DNA of 64,000 nt from Shewanella mangrovisoli (GTDB taxonomy: Bacteria; Pseudomonadota; Gammaproteobacteria; Enterobacterales; Shewanellaceae), in assembly GCF_019457635.1 (NCBI RefSeq), contig NZ_CP080412.1, forward strand, positions 2,790,001 through 2,854,000, read 5' to 3'. Position numbers and translations under genes: made by a program. The notes beneath the pieces are model-generated. The model saw only the letters and a program-made list of their open reading frames with translations. It had not been told where the DNA came from and made no database searches. How positions within the stretch are numbered: the stretch's first letter is position 1; each line of letters opens with the position of its first letter. Shown in pieces: positions 53,523 to 63,949 of this stretch.

Positions 53523-55616
53523 TTAAAAGTTGTAGCTTAGGTTTAACTCAATCTTTCGAGGTTCACCGAAGAAACCTTGATTGTAAAAATCAATGCTGGA
53601 GTAATATTTTTTATCGAATAAGTTATTGATATTTAGCTGAACTTTAGCATCATCCGTCAGTTGATAGCTTGTCATCAGATTGACTAGGTAATAGCTGTCT
53701 TGCTCGGATCGCTCACCATTAGGACCCGCATTATCTTTGTAAATTTTACTCTGCCAGCTTAAGTTACCGCCAACGGTTAAATCCGCAAGTGCACCATCAA
53801 AGTGATAAAGTGAGGATAAACGCACCAGATCTTTAGGTAAATGAGTGCTAAAAGCTGCTCCATCCTGATCTTCTGATTTGCTATAGGTATAGCTGAAAAA
53901 CAGATCCCAATTTTCTGTTGGTTTACCGTTTAGCTCAACTTCATAACCTTGGTTACTGGTTCCATCTACCAAATGCATAGGATAACTGCCACCTGGTAAG
54001 GGAAGTGCGCCATCATCGGGTTTTGCCACATTTTCCTTTTGCACTTTAAATACGGCAACACTGGCAGTCAGTTTCTCATCGAAGAAATCCCCTTTCGCCC
54101 CCAATTCAATATTGTTCCCCGTCATCGGATCTAAGCGCTTATTGTTCGCGTCTTTTGCATCCTGTGGCTGGAAAATTTCGGTATAACTGGTGTAAATCGA
54201 GATGCTATCGTTCAGGTTGTATATAAGGCCAGCATAAGGTGTAAAAACATCGCTATTGTTGTAGTCATCAGCCGCGTTTGATTCAAATTGATATTGGCTA
54301 ATGCGGCCACCCAGTAACAACATCCATTGATCATGTAAATTAATTTGGGTCGCGAGATAGGCCCCTTTTTGAGTTTCCTCCCCTTCCTGATAGATTGGCG
54401 TCGACGGATAATTAGGTTCGGCAATTGAGCCATCCCATTCGAAGAAGTTACCAATACTTAAACTATTCAATGGATAATAGGAATCTGCAGTCGTATCTTG
54501 CTTAGAATACAATAAACCCGCAGTCAATTTATGCTCGCGGCCAAAGAGCTCAAATGGCCCTGAGGCAAAGAGTCGTGCGGCATCTTGTTTACGGGTCGAT
54601 TGGTAGATCATCGCCGATGATTTCATACCTAAGCCAGTCGTTTTATCCGGCGCACCATAGAGATACAGCAAGTGGCCGTCCATCTCATCTTCACGATGTT
54701 CGACGTCAAATTTAAGGTCCCAATTATTATCAAAATCATGTTCAAGCGTGGCAAAGACATTCGCGCCATTCCGTTGCCAACTCGACCAAGAGGCAGCCGT
54801 TGTGGTCGAGCGAGGTAGATCATTGGCTAAGCTGCCATCGGCATAAAATAGCGGGATACCACCCCAAGTGGAGCCTTTAGGATCACGATCACTGTAATCG
54901 GCACCTAGGGTAAATAAGGTATTGTCACCAAGTCTTGCCGTTATAACACCGTAAATTTGGAGGTTTTCATCTTCGGCAAGATCAATGTAACTATCTGATT
55001 TCTCATAGGCAGCAGCAAAACGAGCCTGCACAGCACCACTATCTGTCACATCAACAGAGGCATCGCCTTCAACGCGGTAACTATCCCATGAACCGACTTT
55101 TGCGCTGACATAACCACCAGGCGCAGATTTAGGCCGTTTACGGATAAGGTTAATGGCCGCCGATGGTTCACCCGCCCCGGTTAAGAGTCCGGTTGCACCA
55201 CGAACAACCTCTACGCGATCAAATAATATGGTGTCGGTTGAAGCGTCATTAAAGAAACTCGAATAGTTAACGGGCACGCCATCAAACTGAAAATTAGTAA
55301 TGGGATTTCCGCGGGAGCTAAAGAAATAGCGATTAGTTTCGGCTTTTTGAGCATAGATCCCTGGGGTTAAAAACATTAAATCGGCAACACTATCCAGTGA
55401 GAAACTCTGAATAAACTCTTGATCGATAATGGTAACGGATTGCGGAGTTTCCCTAAGAGTTAAGGGTAAACCTGTTGCCGTTGCGGCCTTATCTAATCGA
55501 CTCCCCTTGATACTAATGACCTCAATATTGGTCGCGGACTTGTCCTCACTGGCATAGGTGCCTGGTACGAATAAAAAACTCGCAATGAGTGTCGCTAACA
55601 GCGTTTTTTGCATCAT
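53523..55616 (-). CDS. TonB-dependent ferric-siderophore receptor
   Basis: A 697-residue outer-membrane receptor. A Sec signal (KTLLATLIASFLFVPGTYA) is followed by the plug domain (LRETPQSVTIIDQEFIQSF, GIYAQKAETNRYFFSSRG, RVEVVRGATGLLTGAGEPSAAINLIRKRP) and a 22-strand-type barrel ending in the C-terminal aromatic LNLSYNF. It is similar to the FpvA/FhuE siderophore receptors, though the ligand is unknown. Two Fur boxes lie just upstream, so it should be iron repressed. Confidence 0.93.
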   Translation of the reverse strand: MMQKTLLATLIASFLFVPGTYASEDKSATNIEVISIKGSRLDKAATATGLPLTLRETPQSVTIIDQEFIQSFSLDSVADLMFLTPGIYAQKAETNRYFFSSRGNPITNFQFDGVPVNYSSFFNDASTDTILFDRVEVVRGATGLLTGAGEPSAAINLIRKRPKSAPGGYVSAKVGSWDSYRVEGDASVDVTDSGAVQARFAAAYEKSDSYIDLAEDENLQIYGVITARLGDNTLFTLGADYSDRDPKGSTWGGIPLFYADGSLANDLPRSTTTAASWSSWQRNGANVFATLEHDFDNNWDLKFDVEHREDEMDGHLLYLYGAPDKTTGLGMKSSAMIYQSTRKQDAARLFASGPFELFGREHKLTAGLLYSKQDTTADSYYPLNSLSIGNFFEWDGSIAEPNYPSTPIYQEGEETQKGAYLATQINLHDQWMLLLGGRISQYQFESNAADDYNNSDVFTPYAGLIYNLNDSISIYTSYTEIFQPQDAKDANNKRLDPMTGNNIELGAKGDFFDEKLTASVAVFKVQKENVAKPDDGALPLPGGSYPMHLVDGTSNQGYEVELNGKPTENWDLFFSYTYSKSEDQDGAAFSTHLPKDLVRLSSLYHFDGALADLTVGGNLSWQSKIYKDNAGPNGERSEQDSYYLVNLMTSYQLTDDAKVQLNINNLFDKKYYSSIDFYNQGFFGEPRKIELNLSYNF

Positions 55617-55653
55617 GATTCCCCATCATTGTTTTTGAGAGATGCATTTTAAT

Positions 55654-55668
55654 TGAAAATAATTATCA
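55654..55668 (-). promoter_or_regulatory. Fur box upstream of the TonB receptor
   Basis: The plus strand reads TGAAAATAATTATCA, matching the 7-1-7 consensus TGATAATNATTATCA with one mismatch. It is 38 bases from the receptor start. Confidence 0.8.
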
Positions 55669-55679
55669 ATACAGAAAAA

Positions 55680-55694
55680 TGATAACAATTCTCA
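55680..55694 (-). promoter_or_regulatory. Second Fur box
   Basis: TGATAACAATTCTCA on the plus strand matches the 7-1-7 Fur consensus with two mismatches, 11 bases beyond the first box. Confidence 0.65.
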
Positions 55695-55968
55695 TTACAT
55701 TTACACTCAAAGTTTGTAAAAATGTCGGGAGCATCACATGCTAAAGGCGAGTCCTCATTGTTGGTCGATGTTGCATGGCTTAGTAGCATCGCCATCCAGA
55801 TTTATTCGATATCGTCTGTTTTATGGTTCTTTAGGATTCACTAAGTAAGTGGTAAAACTGGCCAATTACCCACCGCCATAGCACTCAATCATGATAAATA
55901 AGATTGACTCAGCCTTAACTCGGTCTTTATTATCAAGCTCTAACATATGAATTAAAAAGGAATTTATT

Positions 55969-56184
55969 GTGTCAATTGTATCGCTGATTTTGCTATTGCT
56001 CTTAGCTAGCATGATGTTTTTCGGTATGTTGAGTTATTCTCTCGGGCGCAAAAAAACGACAAACCCTAAGCTCACAGGGATGCTTGGCGCAGTACTGGGA
56101 TTATTCCCGTTGTTAGGTGTTATTTTCTTGATTGTCTTAGTACTAAAGGCAGACATTACAGTCCCGAGCCTTCCCCAAGGATAA
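55969..56184 (+). CDS. Small membrane protein (71 residues)
   Basis: GTG start with AAAAAGGAA upstream. Two hydrophobic helices (SLILLLLLASMMFFGMLSY and LGLFPLLGVIFLIVLVLK) flank a short basic loop (GRKKTTNPKL). I do not recognise the family; phage/stress-type small membrane proteins look similar. Confidence 0.7.
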   Translation: MSIVSLILLLLLASMMFFGMLSYSLGRKKTTNPKLTGMLGAVLGLFPLLGVIFLIVLVLKADITVPSLPQG

Positions 56185-57081
56185 TAATCTGCTCTAGCTA
56201 AAATGCGGTTTACTGAGCTGCATTTATTCCTACACTTAATTTAGCTCGACCATATAGTCGTAATAAGTTTTTTATCCAGAATAACTGTTCTATAGGCTGT
56301 TAAGTTTGCCATGGTTAAAGCCGTCAGTCTGCAAGCAATCGCAGATAGGCAAGCCATGGCATTGATGAACTTGAAACAATTTATTCCTTAAATCTCGTCC
56401 AGTTCATCTGGTGTACATGGATTCACAAATGCCACGATGGCATAAATGCCCAAAAGCGGTCATGAAGCGGATAGGCATCTCGCCAATTAACCTAAATAGC
56501 TTTACTTTTAACACCAATGTAACCTGTAGATTTTAATGAAGATACGTGACTCACATTAGGGCAAATCACGTGGTTCTTTTACTCTAATCCATAGGTTTGG
56601 GATTAATATTTGTAAAGCTAGTTATTTGAAGACAGTGTTAAAACTGTTTACGAGCCAATCTACTAAAGCTAATCGCGGCAGAGCAATAGAGCTTTTATAA
56701 CTTCATCTTCAAAATAGAAAACAGACATTCATTCAATGCTCGCAACGATAGTTCATCAAATGTCGAGGTGGGCAGGGTTAACCCGCTGACAGATGAGTTT
56801 CAAGCTTTAGTAGTGAACACTCCTAAACGGAAGAAGATATCTAATCACGCCAAAGCAACCAGATTGATGCTTCTTTTAATTGAATATTGACATGTGATCA
56901 CTATTTGAGTGCAGACAAAAGCCTAACACCGCGGATTAAATAAATATAAGTTTATTTGACAATATCCACTTTAGTTCACCGATGGACTAAGTCATGAATT
57001 TAATTAGATTTAGCCGTACTGTTGAAGAATTTATAGCATTAACTATGCTTAATTAAATTTTTGTTTTTGACGAGGTTCCAA
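56185..57081. other. Gene-poor A/T-rich region (897 bases)
   Basis: No gene with a ribosome site was found. A short minus-strand frame near 56690-56790 (about 36 codons between stops) and a 26-codon plus-strand frame at 56310 were seen but are not supported. It may be decayed accessory DNA plus the promoter of the next chemoreceptor gene. Confidence 0.5.
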
Positions 57082-58395
57082 GTGATTTTTCATAAACTAA
57101 AACAAGAAAGCACACATCCAAATGAAATGCTCGTGAAGATGCAAAATGCTGAGCTCAATAGCATTTCGAGAGCATGTGCCACCGTATCCTTCACTCCTAA
57201 TGGGGACTTTTTGAGTGCAAGCACTAAATTTCTTGAATGTGTTGGTTATACGGAGACAGAGCTAAAAGGTCAGCATCATCGTCTGCTCTGCACAAAACGT
57301 TACAGAGAATCAAATGAATATGAACGGTTTTGGTCAGATCTTAGAGCCGGGCGATCTAAATCAGGAAAATTTCATCGAGTAGCTAAAGATGGACACGATA
57401 TTTGGTTAGAAGCGACTTATATTCCTATCATTGAAGACAATCAAGTTGTGAAAGTCCTGAAAATTGCTAACGAAATCACAGATGAATACGATGTATCATT
57501 AAAAGAAAAATCTCTTCTCACTGCAATTGATCGCTCCAATGCGGTAATTGAATTTGCGGTCGATGGCACAATTACTTCAGCTAACTCAAACTTTGCTAAC
57601 GCATTAGGTTACTCCTCTGCGGTGGATTTGATAGGTAAACATCACAGAATTTTCTGTACTGATCGTTTTTACCAAGAAAATCCTAATTTTTGGCGAGAAC
57701 TTGCTGATGGGAAGGTAAAAAGTGGATTATTTCAACGCATAGGTAAGTCTGGAAATACCGTTTGGATTGAAGCTACCTATAACCCAGTTTTTAATTCCGA
57801 TGGTCAAGTCGTGAAAGTTGTTAAGGTTGCTGCCGATATCACCACCAGAATGGAGCGACAATTAGCCATTCAAAAAGCTGCCGAAGTAGCCCATAGCACT
57901 TCAGTAGAAACAGCTCAAGTTGCAGAAAGAGGCTCAGAAATCCTAAAAAATAACTTAGAAAATTCTGAGCAAATCACTCTCGATATTCGTCACACCTCAC
58001 ATTTGATTGAACAACTAAACGTACAATCTACAGAAATTTCAAATATTGTGACAACCATAAAGTCTATTGCGGATCAGACTAATCTGTTAGCGTTGAATGC
58101 CGCAATAGAAGCGGCTCGCGCTGGTGACTATGGCAGGGGCTTTGCGGTCGTAGCTGATGAAGTTCGCACACTTGCTGGCAGAACAACTAAATCTACTGAA
58201 GACATTAACCAAATAGTAGGTAAAAATAGCCAATTAGTTAACCTATCACGAAACAGTATGATTAAAGTTACAGATCAAGCTGCTAAAAACGTGGATTTGA
58301 TTTCTGAAGCCGCAAGCATTATCAACGAAATATTAAAGGGAGCTGACTATGTGTCACAAGTCGTTGGCGAATTAGTCAACAGTTCAAATAAGTAG
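57082..58395 (+). CDS. Cytoplasmic PAS-PAS methyl-accepting chemotaxis protein
   Basis: From the GTG at 57082 (GAGG seven bases upstream) the protein has 437 residues. Two tandem PAS domains each show the pattern FxPNGxFLSAS...[15 protein letters not shown] and the WLEATYIPI / WIEATYNPV strand. There is no transmembrane helix and no HAMP domain. The signalling tip is [31 protein letters not shown] with [15 protein letters not shown]. It is probably a soluble redox or oxygen sensor of the Aer-like type. It is visibly more A/T-rich than most neighbours. Confidence 0.9.
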   Translation: MIFHKLKQESTHPNEMLVKMQNAELNSISRACATVSFTPNGDFLSASTKFLECVGYTETELKGQHHRLLCTKRYRESNEYERFWSDLRAGRSKSGKFHRVAKDGHDIWLEATYIPIIEDNQVVKVLKIANEITDEYDVSLKEKSLLTAIDRSNAVIEFAVDGTITSANSNFANALGYSSAVDLIGKHHRIFCTDRFYQENPNFWRELADGKVKSGLFQRIGKSGNTVWIEATYNPVFNSDGQVVKVVKVAADITTRMERQLAIQKAAEVAHSTSVETAQVAERGSEILKNNLENSEQITLDIRHTSHLIEQLNVQSTEISNIVTTIKSIADQTNLLALNAAIEAARAGDYGRGFAVVADEVRTLAGRTTKSTEDINQIVGKNSQLVNLSRNSMIKVTDQAAKNVDLISEAASIINEILKGADYVSQVVGELVNSSNK

Positions 58396-58550
58396 GTAAT
58401 TTCATATTCAACGCCTGTCCCAACCCACTGAATCAAAGCAGTTTTATAGGCGAACCTTGTTAGACAATGGAATGCGAGCCACAGGGAAAGTAATGGCTAT
58501 AAAAGGAAGATAAGAGATTGCAGCGTTATCTTGTGTTAACGATTAAAGAG

Positions 58551-58582
58551 CAATGGCGGTAATCTCAGATTAACCGCCATTG
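58551..58582. terminator. Bidirectional hairpin between the chemoreceptor and M20 peptidase genes
   Basis: CAATGGCGGT (58551-58560) pairs with ACCGCCATTG (58573-58582), with AATCT/AGATT inside. The T tract is weak on both sides. Confidence 0.55.
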
Positions 58583-58664
58583 ACTTATAAACGTGCTAAG
58601 TAAACCTCCTCCACTCTCCAAAGTATTTCACCCATAGCTTCAATTAATCACAATTGAAAACGCA

Positions 58665-60266
58665 CTATTTTGCAGCGGTTAACTCAATAAAAGCGGCGGT
58701 GTACATTTTCAGATTCAGCATAAACTGTTTATGGGTCATAAATTCTTTCTCTGTGTGGCCAGTGTATTCCACGCCTGGCATGGCGGGGCCAAAACTTAAG
58801 GCGTTAGGGAATAATTTACTGTTGGTTGAGCCGCCAATAGCCACAGGTTTGGGTGATGCTATGCCGGTAAAGTGGGCAAACACATCGAGTAAGGTTTGCT
58901 GATGGGGTGCATCTTTCATCACCATAGGCTCGCCCCAATAACTTTCCACATCGATGAGTGTAACTTGATGCTCTGCTTGCCATTTGTTTAATGCATCCTT
59001 GGCTTGGGCTGAGAGTAACTCAGGCGTTTTGCCCACCGGGCGACGTAAATTAATGGTGACTTCCGTCCCTTTGCTCGTTTGCGCAACGACTGTGGGGGCA
59101 AGCGTTAAGGCGCCCATAAAATCATCTTTATAGGCCAGCTCACCAAACTGCTCGGCATAAATCCCCAACCCTACTAACTCATTCATGGCGGCAATAGTGA
59201 GTGCCGCAGTGGTTTTAGGCCAAGTATATGGCTGCAGTAACGCGGCCAAATGCGTCACGGCATTCACCCCATCTTCAGGCGTGGAGGAATGAGCCGCCTT
59301 ACCGTCGGCAAAAATATGCAAGTCGCACACGGCCTGCTCGCAAGTGCGCTCGAATCGATACTTCATCCCCTGCTGGTTGGCGGCACTCGCCTGTAACTGT
59401 GCCAATAAGCTTGGGGTGATGGCATGAATTTGCGCCTCGGCTTGCTGTGGCACTTGGCTGGCAAAATAGCCGCCGGAGAATGCCGTTAGGCTAGGGACAT
59501 TCGTTGCCGCGCCCAGCTCCTGCGTTGACTCGATATTCGGTACCGTAAAGCCAATCTTACTCCAACCCTTTTCGGCGGTGACGACCGGATACTCGGCATC
59601 TATGGTGATATTCATCTGCGCTGGAGTGTAATGGACTAAAAAAGCTTTTAGTGGATCCCAATCGGACTCTTCGGCTAAATACACCAGCAGCTCAATGCGT
59701 TTTTCCCGTTTGATTTGTTTATCTTTGATGGCCTTCATCGCATACATAGCGGTGACAATCGCGCCTTTATCATCTTCGGTGCCGCGACCTATCAGCTTAC
59801 CCGGTTCAGACTCGGTATCCAGCACATAGGGGCTCTTAGTCCAGAGAGCGGGATTGGCGGGCTGCACATCGCCGTGGGTGACGATACCTAATTTCTCAAC
59901 CTGTGATTGTTGGGCATCGACAGCATTAGCATCGAGGCCAATCAGCACCACATAACCGTGGTCGGCATAATCGAGTCCGAGTTCTTGGCTCAAGCTTTTT
60001 AAACTCGACTTAAAACCAATAAAGGCGGGGTTGGTATCGGGCGTTTGCCCCTCAACCGCTTGGGTATTAAAACTGATTAAATGCGCCAGACTCTCGACCA
60101 TCTGCGTGTCATAGGTGCTCACCGCATAATCGGCCACCTTAAGCGCATCTTGGCTAAGCGTGGTTGGCGACGCTGCAGCTTGCGTCGATGTCCACAGCGC
60201 AGCGGCTAATAGGGAATAAGAAAAACGACGACAGAGGCGCGTATAGTTAAACTGAGGCAATTCCAT
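58665..60266 (-). CDS. Exported M20-family dipeptidase (PepV-like)
   Basis: A 533-residue metallopeptidase with a Sec signal (FSYSLLAAALWTSTQAAA). Metal motifs are VTHGDVQPAN (H, D), IGRGTEDDKGAI (D), YLAEESDWDPLKAF (catalytic E and E), and the terminal EYTGHTEKEFMTHKQF (H). A lid domain lies in the middle. It probably cleaves dipeptides in the periplasm. It is divergent from the M3 peptidase gene dcp. Confidence 0.9.
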   Translation of the reverse strand: MELPQFNYTRLCRRFSYSLLAAALWTSTQAAASPTTLSQDALKVADYAVSTYDTQMVESLAHLISFNTQAVEGQTPDTNPAFIGFKSSLKSLSQELGLDYADHGYVVLIGLDANAVDAQQSQVEKLGIVTHGDVQPANPALWTKSPYVLDTESEPGKLIGRGTEDDKGAIVTAMYAMKAIKDKQIKREKRIELLVYLAEESDWDPLKAFLVHYTPAQMNITIDAEYPVVTAEKGWSKIGFTVPNIESTQELGAATNVPSLTAFSGGYFASQVPQQAEAQIHAITPSLLAQLQASAANQQGMKYRFERTCEQAVCDLHIFADGKAAHSSTPEDGVNAVTHLAALLQPYTWPKTTAALTIAAMNELVGLGIYAEQFGELAYKDDFMGALTLAPTVVAQTSKGTEVTINLRRPVGKTPELLSAQAKDALNKWQAEHQVTLIDVESYWGEPMVMKDAPHQQTLLDVFAHFTGIASPKPVAIGGSTNSKLFPNALSFGPAMPGVEYTGHTEKEFMTHKQFMLNLKMYTAAFIELTAAK

Positions 60267-60539
60267 AGAGGTCCTATTTATTATTTGTATGATTAGGGAC
60301 TTACATAAAAACGCACCAAAGCAATGGCTTTATCCTTTGCCAAATATTGCCTTCGTGCGCGGCTCAGTTTGCCATAGTTCTTCCGTTAAAAACCGCAGAC
60401 TAACCATTTGTTACAAACAAAACACAAAATCGATGGAACCCTTAGTCTGATACATGCTAAACAGTCACCTTAAAATAATATTAATGGTTTGCAGTACCAT
60501 TAATCCGACAGAATAATAATCACCTAACGGGGAATTGAC

Positions 60540-62768
60540 ATGAAGGGACTAAGCCTAAAATCACAGGCCCTTAACACGCCGACACTTAAGCCGCGAGCCA
60601 TCAAACTGACCTTTAGCGCCATCACACTCGCCCTCGCCTTAAGTGGCTGTAGTGCACAAAACAGCGATACTGCGGCGCAGGCGACTGTCGCACCGAATGC
60701 GATGTCGGCGCAGATCATCAGCCAAAATGCCAGTAACCCATTCTTTAAGCCCTATGATACGTTTATGGAAATTCCGGCCTTCGATAAGATTAAGCCCGAG
60801 CATTTCCTCCCTGCATTCAAAGCGGGTATCGCCCAGCAACACGAAGAAATTCAAGCGATTGTCGATAACAAAGATAAGCCGACTTTCGCCAACACCATCG
60901 AAGCGATGGAGTTTTCGGGCGATCTCGTCACCCGCGTATCCAACGTCTTCTTTAACTTAACTGGCGCAGATACCACTCCGGAGCTGCAAGCGATTTCCAA
61001 AGAAGTCTCGCCGATGTTATCGTCGGCAGAAGATGATATCTTACTGAACGATAAGCTGTTTCAACGTGTTAAAGCCGTTTATAACAGCAAAGACAGCCTA
61101 AAGCTCAACACGGCGCAGGCCAAATTACTGGAAGACACCTATAAGTCGTTCACCCGTGGCGGTGCTAACCTCAGCGAGCAGGATAAAACCAAGCTGCGCG
61201 CCCTGAATGAAGAAATCGGCAAGCTTAACTTAGCCTTTGGTGACAATCTGTTAGCCGAAACCAATGCCTTCGAGCTAGTGATAGATCAGCAAGCGGACTT
61301 ATCTGGTTTACCCGCCGATGTGATTGCTACCGCCGCCGAAACTGCGAAAAAGCGTGGCCATGAAGGCAAATGGGTATTTACCACGTCACGCCCGTCTATC
61401 ACGCCGTTTTTAACCTATGCCGATAATCGCGAATTACGCGAAAAGCTCTATAAGGGGTATATCGAGCGAGGTAACAACAATAATGCCAATGATAACAAAG
61501 TCATTCTGGCAAAAATTGCCGCGCTGCGTGCCGAACGTGCACAGCTTATGGGCTATAAAACCCATGCGGATTTTGTGTTAGAAGAACGCACCGCCAAGAC
61601 GCCGGAAAATGTCTATGGCTTACTCAACAAAGTCTGGCCAGCAGCGCTTGCCCAAGCCAAGACCGAAGTTGCAGATATGCAGGCATTAATCGACAGCCAA
61701 GGCGGCAAGTTTAAGCTGCAAGCTTGGGATTGGGATTACTACGCTGACAAAATCCGTGTCGCAAAGTACAGCTTTAACGAGCAGCAAACTCGCCCTTACT
61801 TCTCCCTCGACAGCACTTTAAAAGGCGTGTTCTATACGGCCAATCGCCTCTATGGCTTAACCTTTAAAGAACGTACCGACTTACCCAAATACAACCCCGA
61901 GGTGCGTACTTGGGAAGTGTACGATAAAGACGGCAAGCTTATGGCCATCTTTATGGGCGACTATTTTACCCGTGATAGCAAACGCGGCGGCGCTTGGATG
62001 AACTCGTTCCGCAAGCAATACCATATGAACGGCGTCGATTCTAAACCCATAATTGTCAACGTGTTGAACTACCCTCGTCCAGCGGGTAATGAGCCAGCGT
62101 TACTCACCTTCGATGAAGCCAGCACCCTGTTCCATGAGTTTGGCCATGCGCTGCACGGCATGTTATCCAATGTTGAATATCGCTCTCAAGGCGGAACGGC
62201 TGTACCTCGCGACTATGTAGAATTCCCTTCACAGGTCAACGAAAACTGGATGACTCAGCCTGAAGTGCTCGCGCAATTTGCGAAGCACTACAAAACCGGT
62301 GAAGTGATCCCGCAGGAACTGGTGAAAAAAATCCAAGCCGCCAGCAAATTTAACCAAGGCTTTGCGACCGTTGAATATATGGCCGCCACTAAGCTCGATT
62401 TAGATTGGCACACCCTGACCGATACCACGCCTAAGGATGCCGCCAAGTTTGAGGCCGACTCCTTAGCCGCCATGGGATTGATTAATGAGATCAGCCCGCG
62501 TTACCGCAGCACTTACTTCTCGCATATCTTCGCGGGCGGTTATTCTGCCGGTTACTACAGCTACCTCTGGTCGGATATTTTAGGCGCCGATGCCTTCGAA
62601 GCCTTTAAAGAAAATGGCATTTTCGATAAAGCGACCGCCGATGCCTTCCGTAACAACATCTTGTCTAAGGGGGGCAGTGATGACCCTATGCTGATGTATA
62701 AAAACTTCCGTGGTAAAGAAGCAGGCATTGAGCCGCTGCTGCGTAGCCGTGGTCTGTTAGCGGAGTAA
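60540..62768 (+). CDS. dcp: Dipeptidyl carboxypeptidase Dcp-like M3 metallopeptidase, lipoprotein
   Basis: A 742-residue zinc peptidase. A lipoprotein signal ends LALALSGC at residue 37, unlike E. coli cytosolic Dcp. The zinc motif is STLFHEFGHALHGML, with VEFPSQVNENWM downstream. It removes C-terminal dipeptides. It should sit in the envelope. The ATG has GGGGAAT upstream. A strong palindromic terminator follows. Confidence 0.92.
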   Translation: MKGLSLKSQALNTPTLKPRAIKLTFSAITLALALSGCSAQNSDTAAQATVAPNAMSAQIISQNASNPFFKPYDTFMEIPAFDKIKPEHFLPAFKAGIAQQHEEIQAIVDNKDKPTFANTIEAMEFSGDLVTRVSNVFFNLTGADTTPELQAISKEVSPMLSSAEDDILLNDKLFQRVKAVYNSKDSLKLNTAQAKLLEDTYKSFTRGGANLSEQDKTKLRALNEEIGKLNLAFGDNLLAETNAFELVIDQQADLSGLPADVIATAAETAKKRGHEGKWVFTTSRPSITPFLTYADNRELREKLYKGYIERGNNNNANDNKVILAKIAALRAERAQLMGYKTHADFVLEERTAKTPENVYGLLNKVWPAALAQAKTEVADMQALIDSQGGKFKLQAWDWDYYADKIRVAKYSFNEQQTRPYFSLDSTLKGVFYTANRLYGLTFKERTDLPKYNPEVRTWEVYDKDGKLMAIFMGDYFTRDSKRGGAWMNSFRKQYHMNGVDSKPIIVNVLNYPRPAGNEPALLTFDEASTLFHEFGHALHGMLSNVEYRSQGGTAVPRDYVEFPSQVNENWMTQPEVLAQFAKHYKTGEVIPQELVKKIQAASKFNQGFATVEYMAATKLDLDWHTLTDTTPKDAAKFEADSLAAMGLINEISPRYRSTYFSHIFAGGYSAGYYSYLWSDILGADAFEAFKENGIFDKATADAFRNNILSKGGSDDPMLMYKNFRGKEAGIEPLLRSRGLLAE

Positions 62769-62799
62769 TCGCATCCCCTAAGGGGAAAAGCAAAAGAGA

Positions 62800-62828
62800 T
62801 AAAATGGGGAGCTTAGCTCCCCATTTTA
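62800..62828. terminator. Bidirectional terminator after dcp
   Basis: AAAATGGGGAGC pairs with GCTCCCCATTTT around TTA (62801-62827), with A/T tracts on both sides. Confidence 0.88.
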
Positions 62829-62868
62829 TTGCGCGTAAACCGCACTCACTCGCACATAAAACCACTGC

Positions 62869-63366
62869 TTAGCTAAACAACTCCACCGGCGCATCGTTAG
62901 GAGTAAGCTGCAACTGGGTTTCAAACGACATGCCCAATTTATTCAGCAGCGACTTAGAGGCCTGATTATGCGGGCTAACTATGGCGACAATCCGTTCAAT
63001 CCCTATGGTTTTACCGAATTCCAGTGAGGCTTTAGCGGCTTCAAACGCATAACCTTTGCCCCAATACTGCGGCAAAAAAGCATAGCCTAGGTCCACATCC
63101 GCCAGCGTCGGCCGTTTAATCAGGCCGCAAATGCCAATCGGAAAGCCATTTTCGGCCAGCACCACGGCAAACAAACCAAAACCATGTTCGCGATAGCTAA
63201 TCGCTGGCCCATTGGCGATATAGTCCTTGGCATCCTGCAAACTACGCACGCCCTTATCGCCGATATTGTCGATAAATCCTTGGGTGTTGAGTAATACCAA
63301 AATAAATGACGCATCATCGGGCGTTAACTGCCGCAGCAGTAATCTTGGGGTTTGGGCAACTTGCAT
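62869..63366 (-). CDS. GNAT-family N-acetyltransferase
   Basis: A 165-residue acetyltransferase of the RimJ/RimL-like type. It starts MQVAQTPRLLLRQLTPDDASFIL, with GICGLIKRPTLADVDLGYAFLPQYWGKGYAFEAAKA containing the acetyl-CoA loop, and NQASKSLLNKLGMSFE. The start at 63366 has GGGAG eight bases upstream; an ATG five codons before is less likely. It is 34 bases after the nitroreductase gene and likely co-transcribed. Confidence 0.9.
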   Translation of the reverse strand: MQVAQTPRLLLRQLTPDDASFILVLLNTQGFIDNIGDKGVRSLQDAKDYIANGPAISYREHGFGLFAVVLAENGFPIGICGLIKRPTLADVDLGYAFLPQYWGKGYAFEAAKASLEFGKTIGIERIVAIVSPHNQASKSLLNKLGMSFETQLQLTPNDAPVELFS

Positions 63367-63400
63367 ACTAAGGACTCCCATTCAGAGGGGATAAACTAGG

Positions 63401-63949
63401 TTATAGGTAGCGGGCGTACTGGCTGCCATCCTTCTGCGGTTTTTTCGGTGCGGCTACCGCTGGGGTGCCCACGTATAAAAAGCCAACGATTTGATCCTCT
63501 GCCGCTAAGCCTAATGCCGCATTCACATTGGCGTCGAAGGCAAAATCCCCGGTGCGCCACACGGCGCCTAATCCTAGCGCGAATGCCGCTTGCTGCATCG
63601 CCATCGTGGCGCAGCCCGCTGCGATTTGCTGCTCAAGCACAGGCACTTTAGGGTGTGGTTGGGTTTTCGCCACAACCGTAATCACCATTGGCGCGCGCAT
63701 CGGCATCCCTTTGGCTTTATTGATAAAATCTTCATCGGCGCCGCTGGCTTTGGCCGCGTTGACATAGATATCCGCTAAGGTGTCTAACCCTTGGCCTGTG
63801 GCAATAATAAATTCCCATGGTGCTAAGGCGCCATGATCTGGCACTCGAATCGCCGCATCTAAAATGATTTTAAGCTCGCCCTCGTTTGGCGCTGGCGCGG
63901 TTAATCTTGGGGTGGATTGGCGGGTTAGTAAAAGTTCGATAGCGTCCAA
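63401..63949 (-). CDS. YdjA-like NAD(P)H nitroreductase
   Basis: A 182-residue FMN-dependent nitroreductase-family protein. It starts MDAIELLLTRQSTPRLTAPAP with the FMN arginine, then IRVPDHGALAPWEFIIATG and AAGCATMAMQQAAFALGLGAVWRTG, and ends VGTPAVAAPKKPQ. The length and the R-Q-S start match E. coli YdjA. The natural substrate is unknown. The GNAT gene follows on the same strand. Confidence 0.92.
   Translation of the reverse strand: MDAIELLLTRQSTPRLTAPAPNEGELKIILDAAIRVPDHGALAPWEFIIATGQGLDTLADIYVNAAKASGADEDFINKAKGMPMRAPMVITVVAKTQPHPKVPVLEQQIAAGCATMAMQQAAFALGLGAVWRTGDFAFDANVNAALGLAAEDQIVGFLYVGTPAVAAPKKPQKDGSQYARYL

Larger units (their letters stand above)
55617..55968. other. Intergenic region with two Fur boxes (352 bases)
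   Basis: Apart from the Fur sites and promoter of the receptor, no further gene or repeat was seen before the next plus-strand gene. Confidence 0.6.

Noticed and set aside
56690..56800. Possible decayed gene on the minus strand (about 36 codons between stops)
   Set aside because: No family pattern could be recognised and no ribosome site was found.
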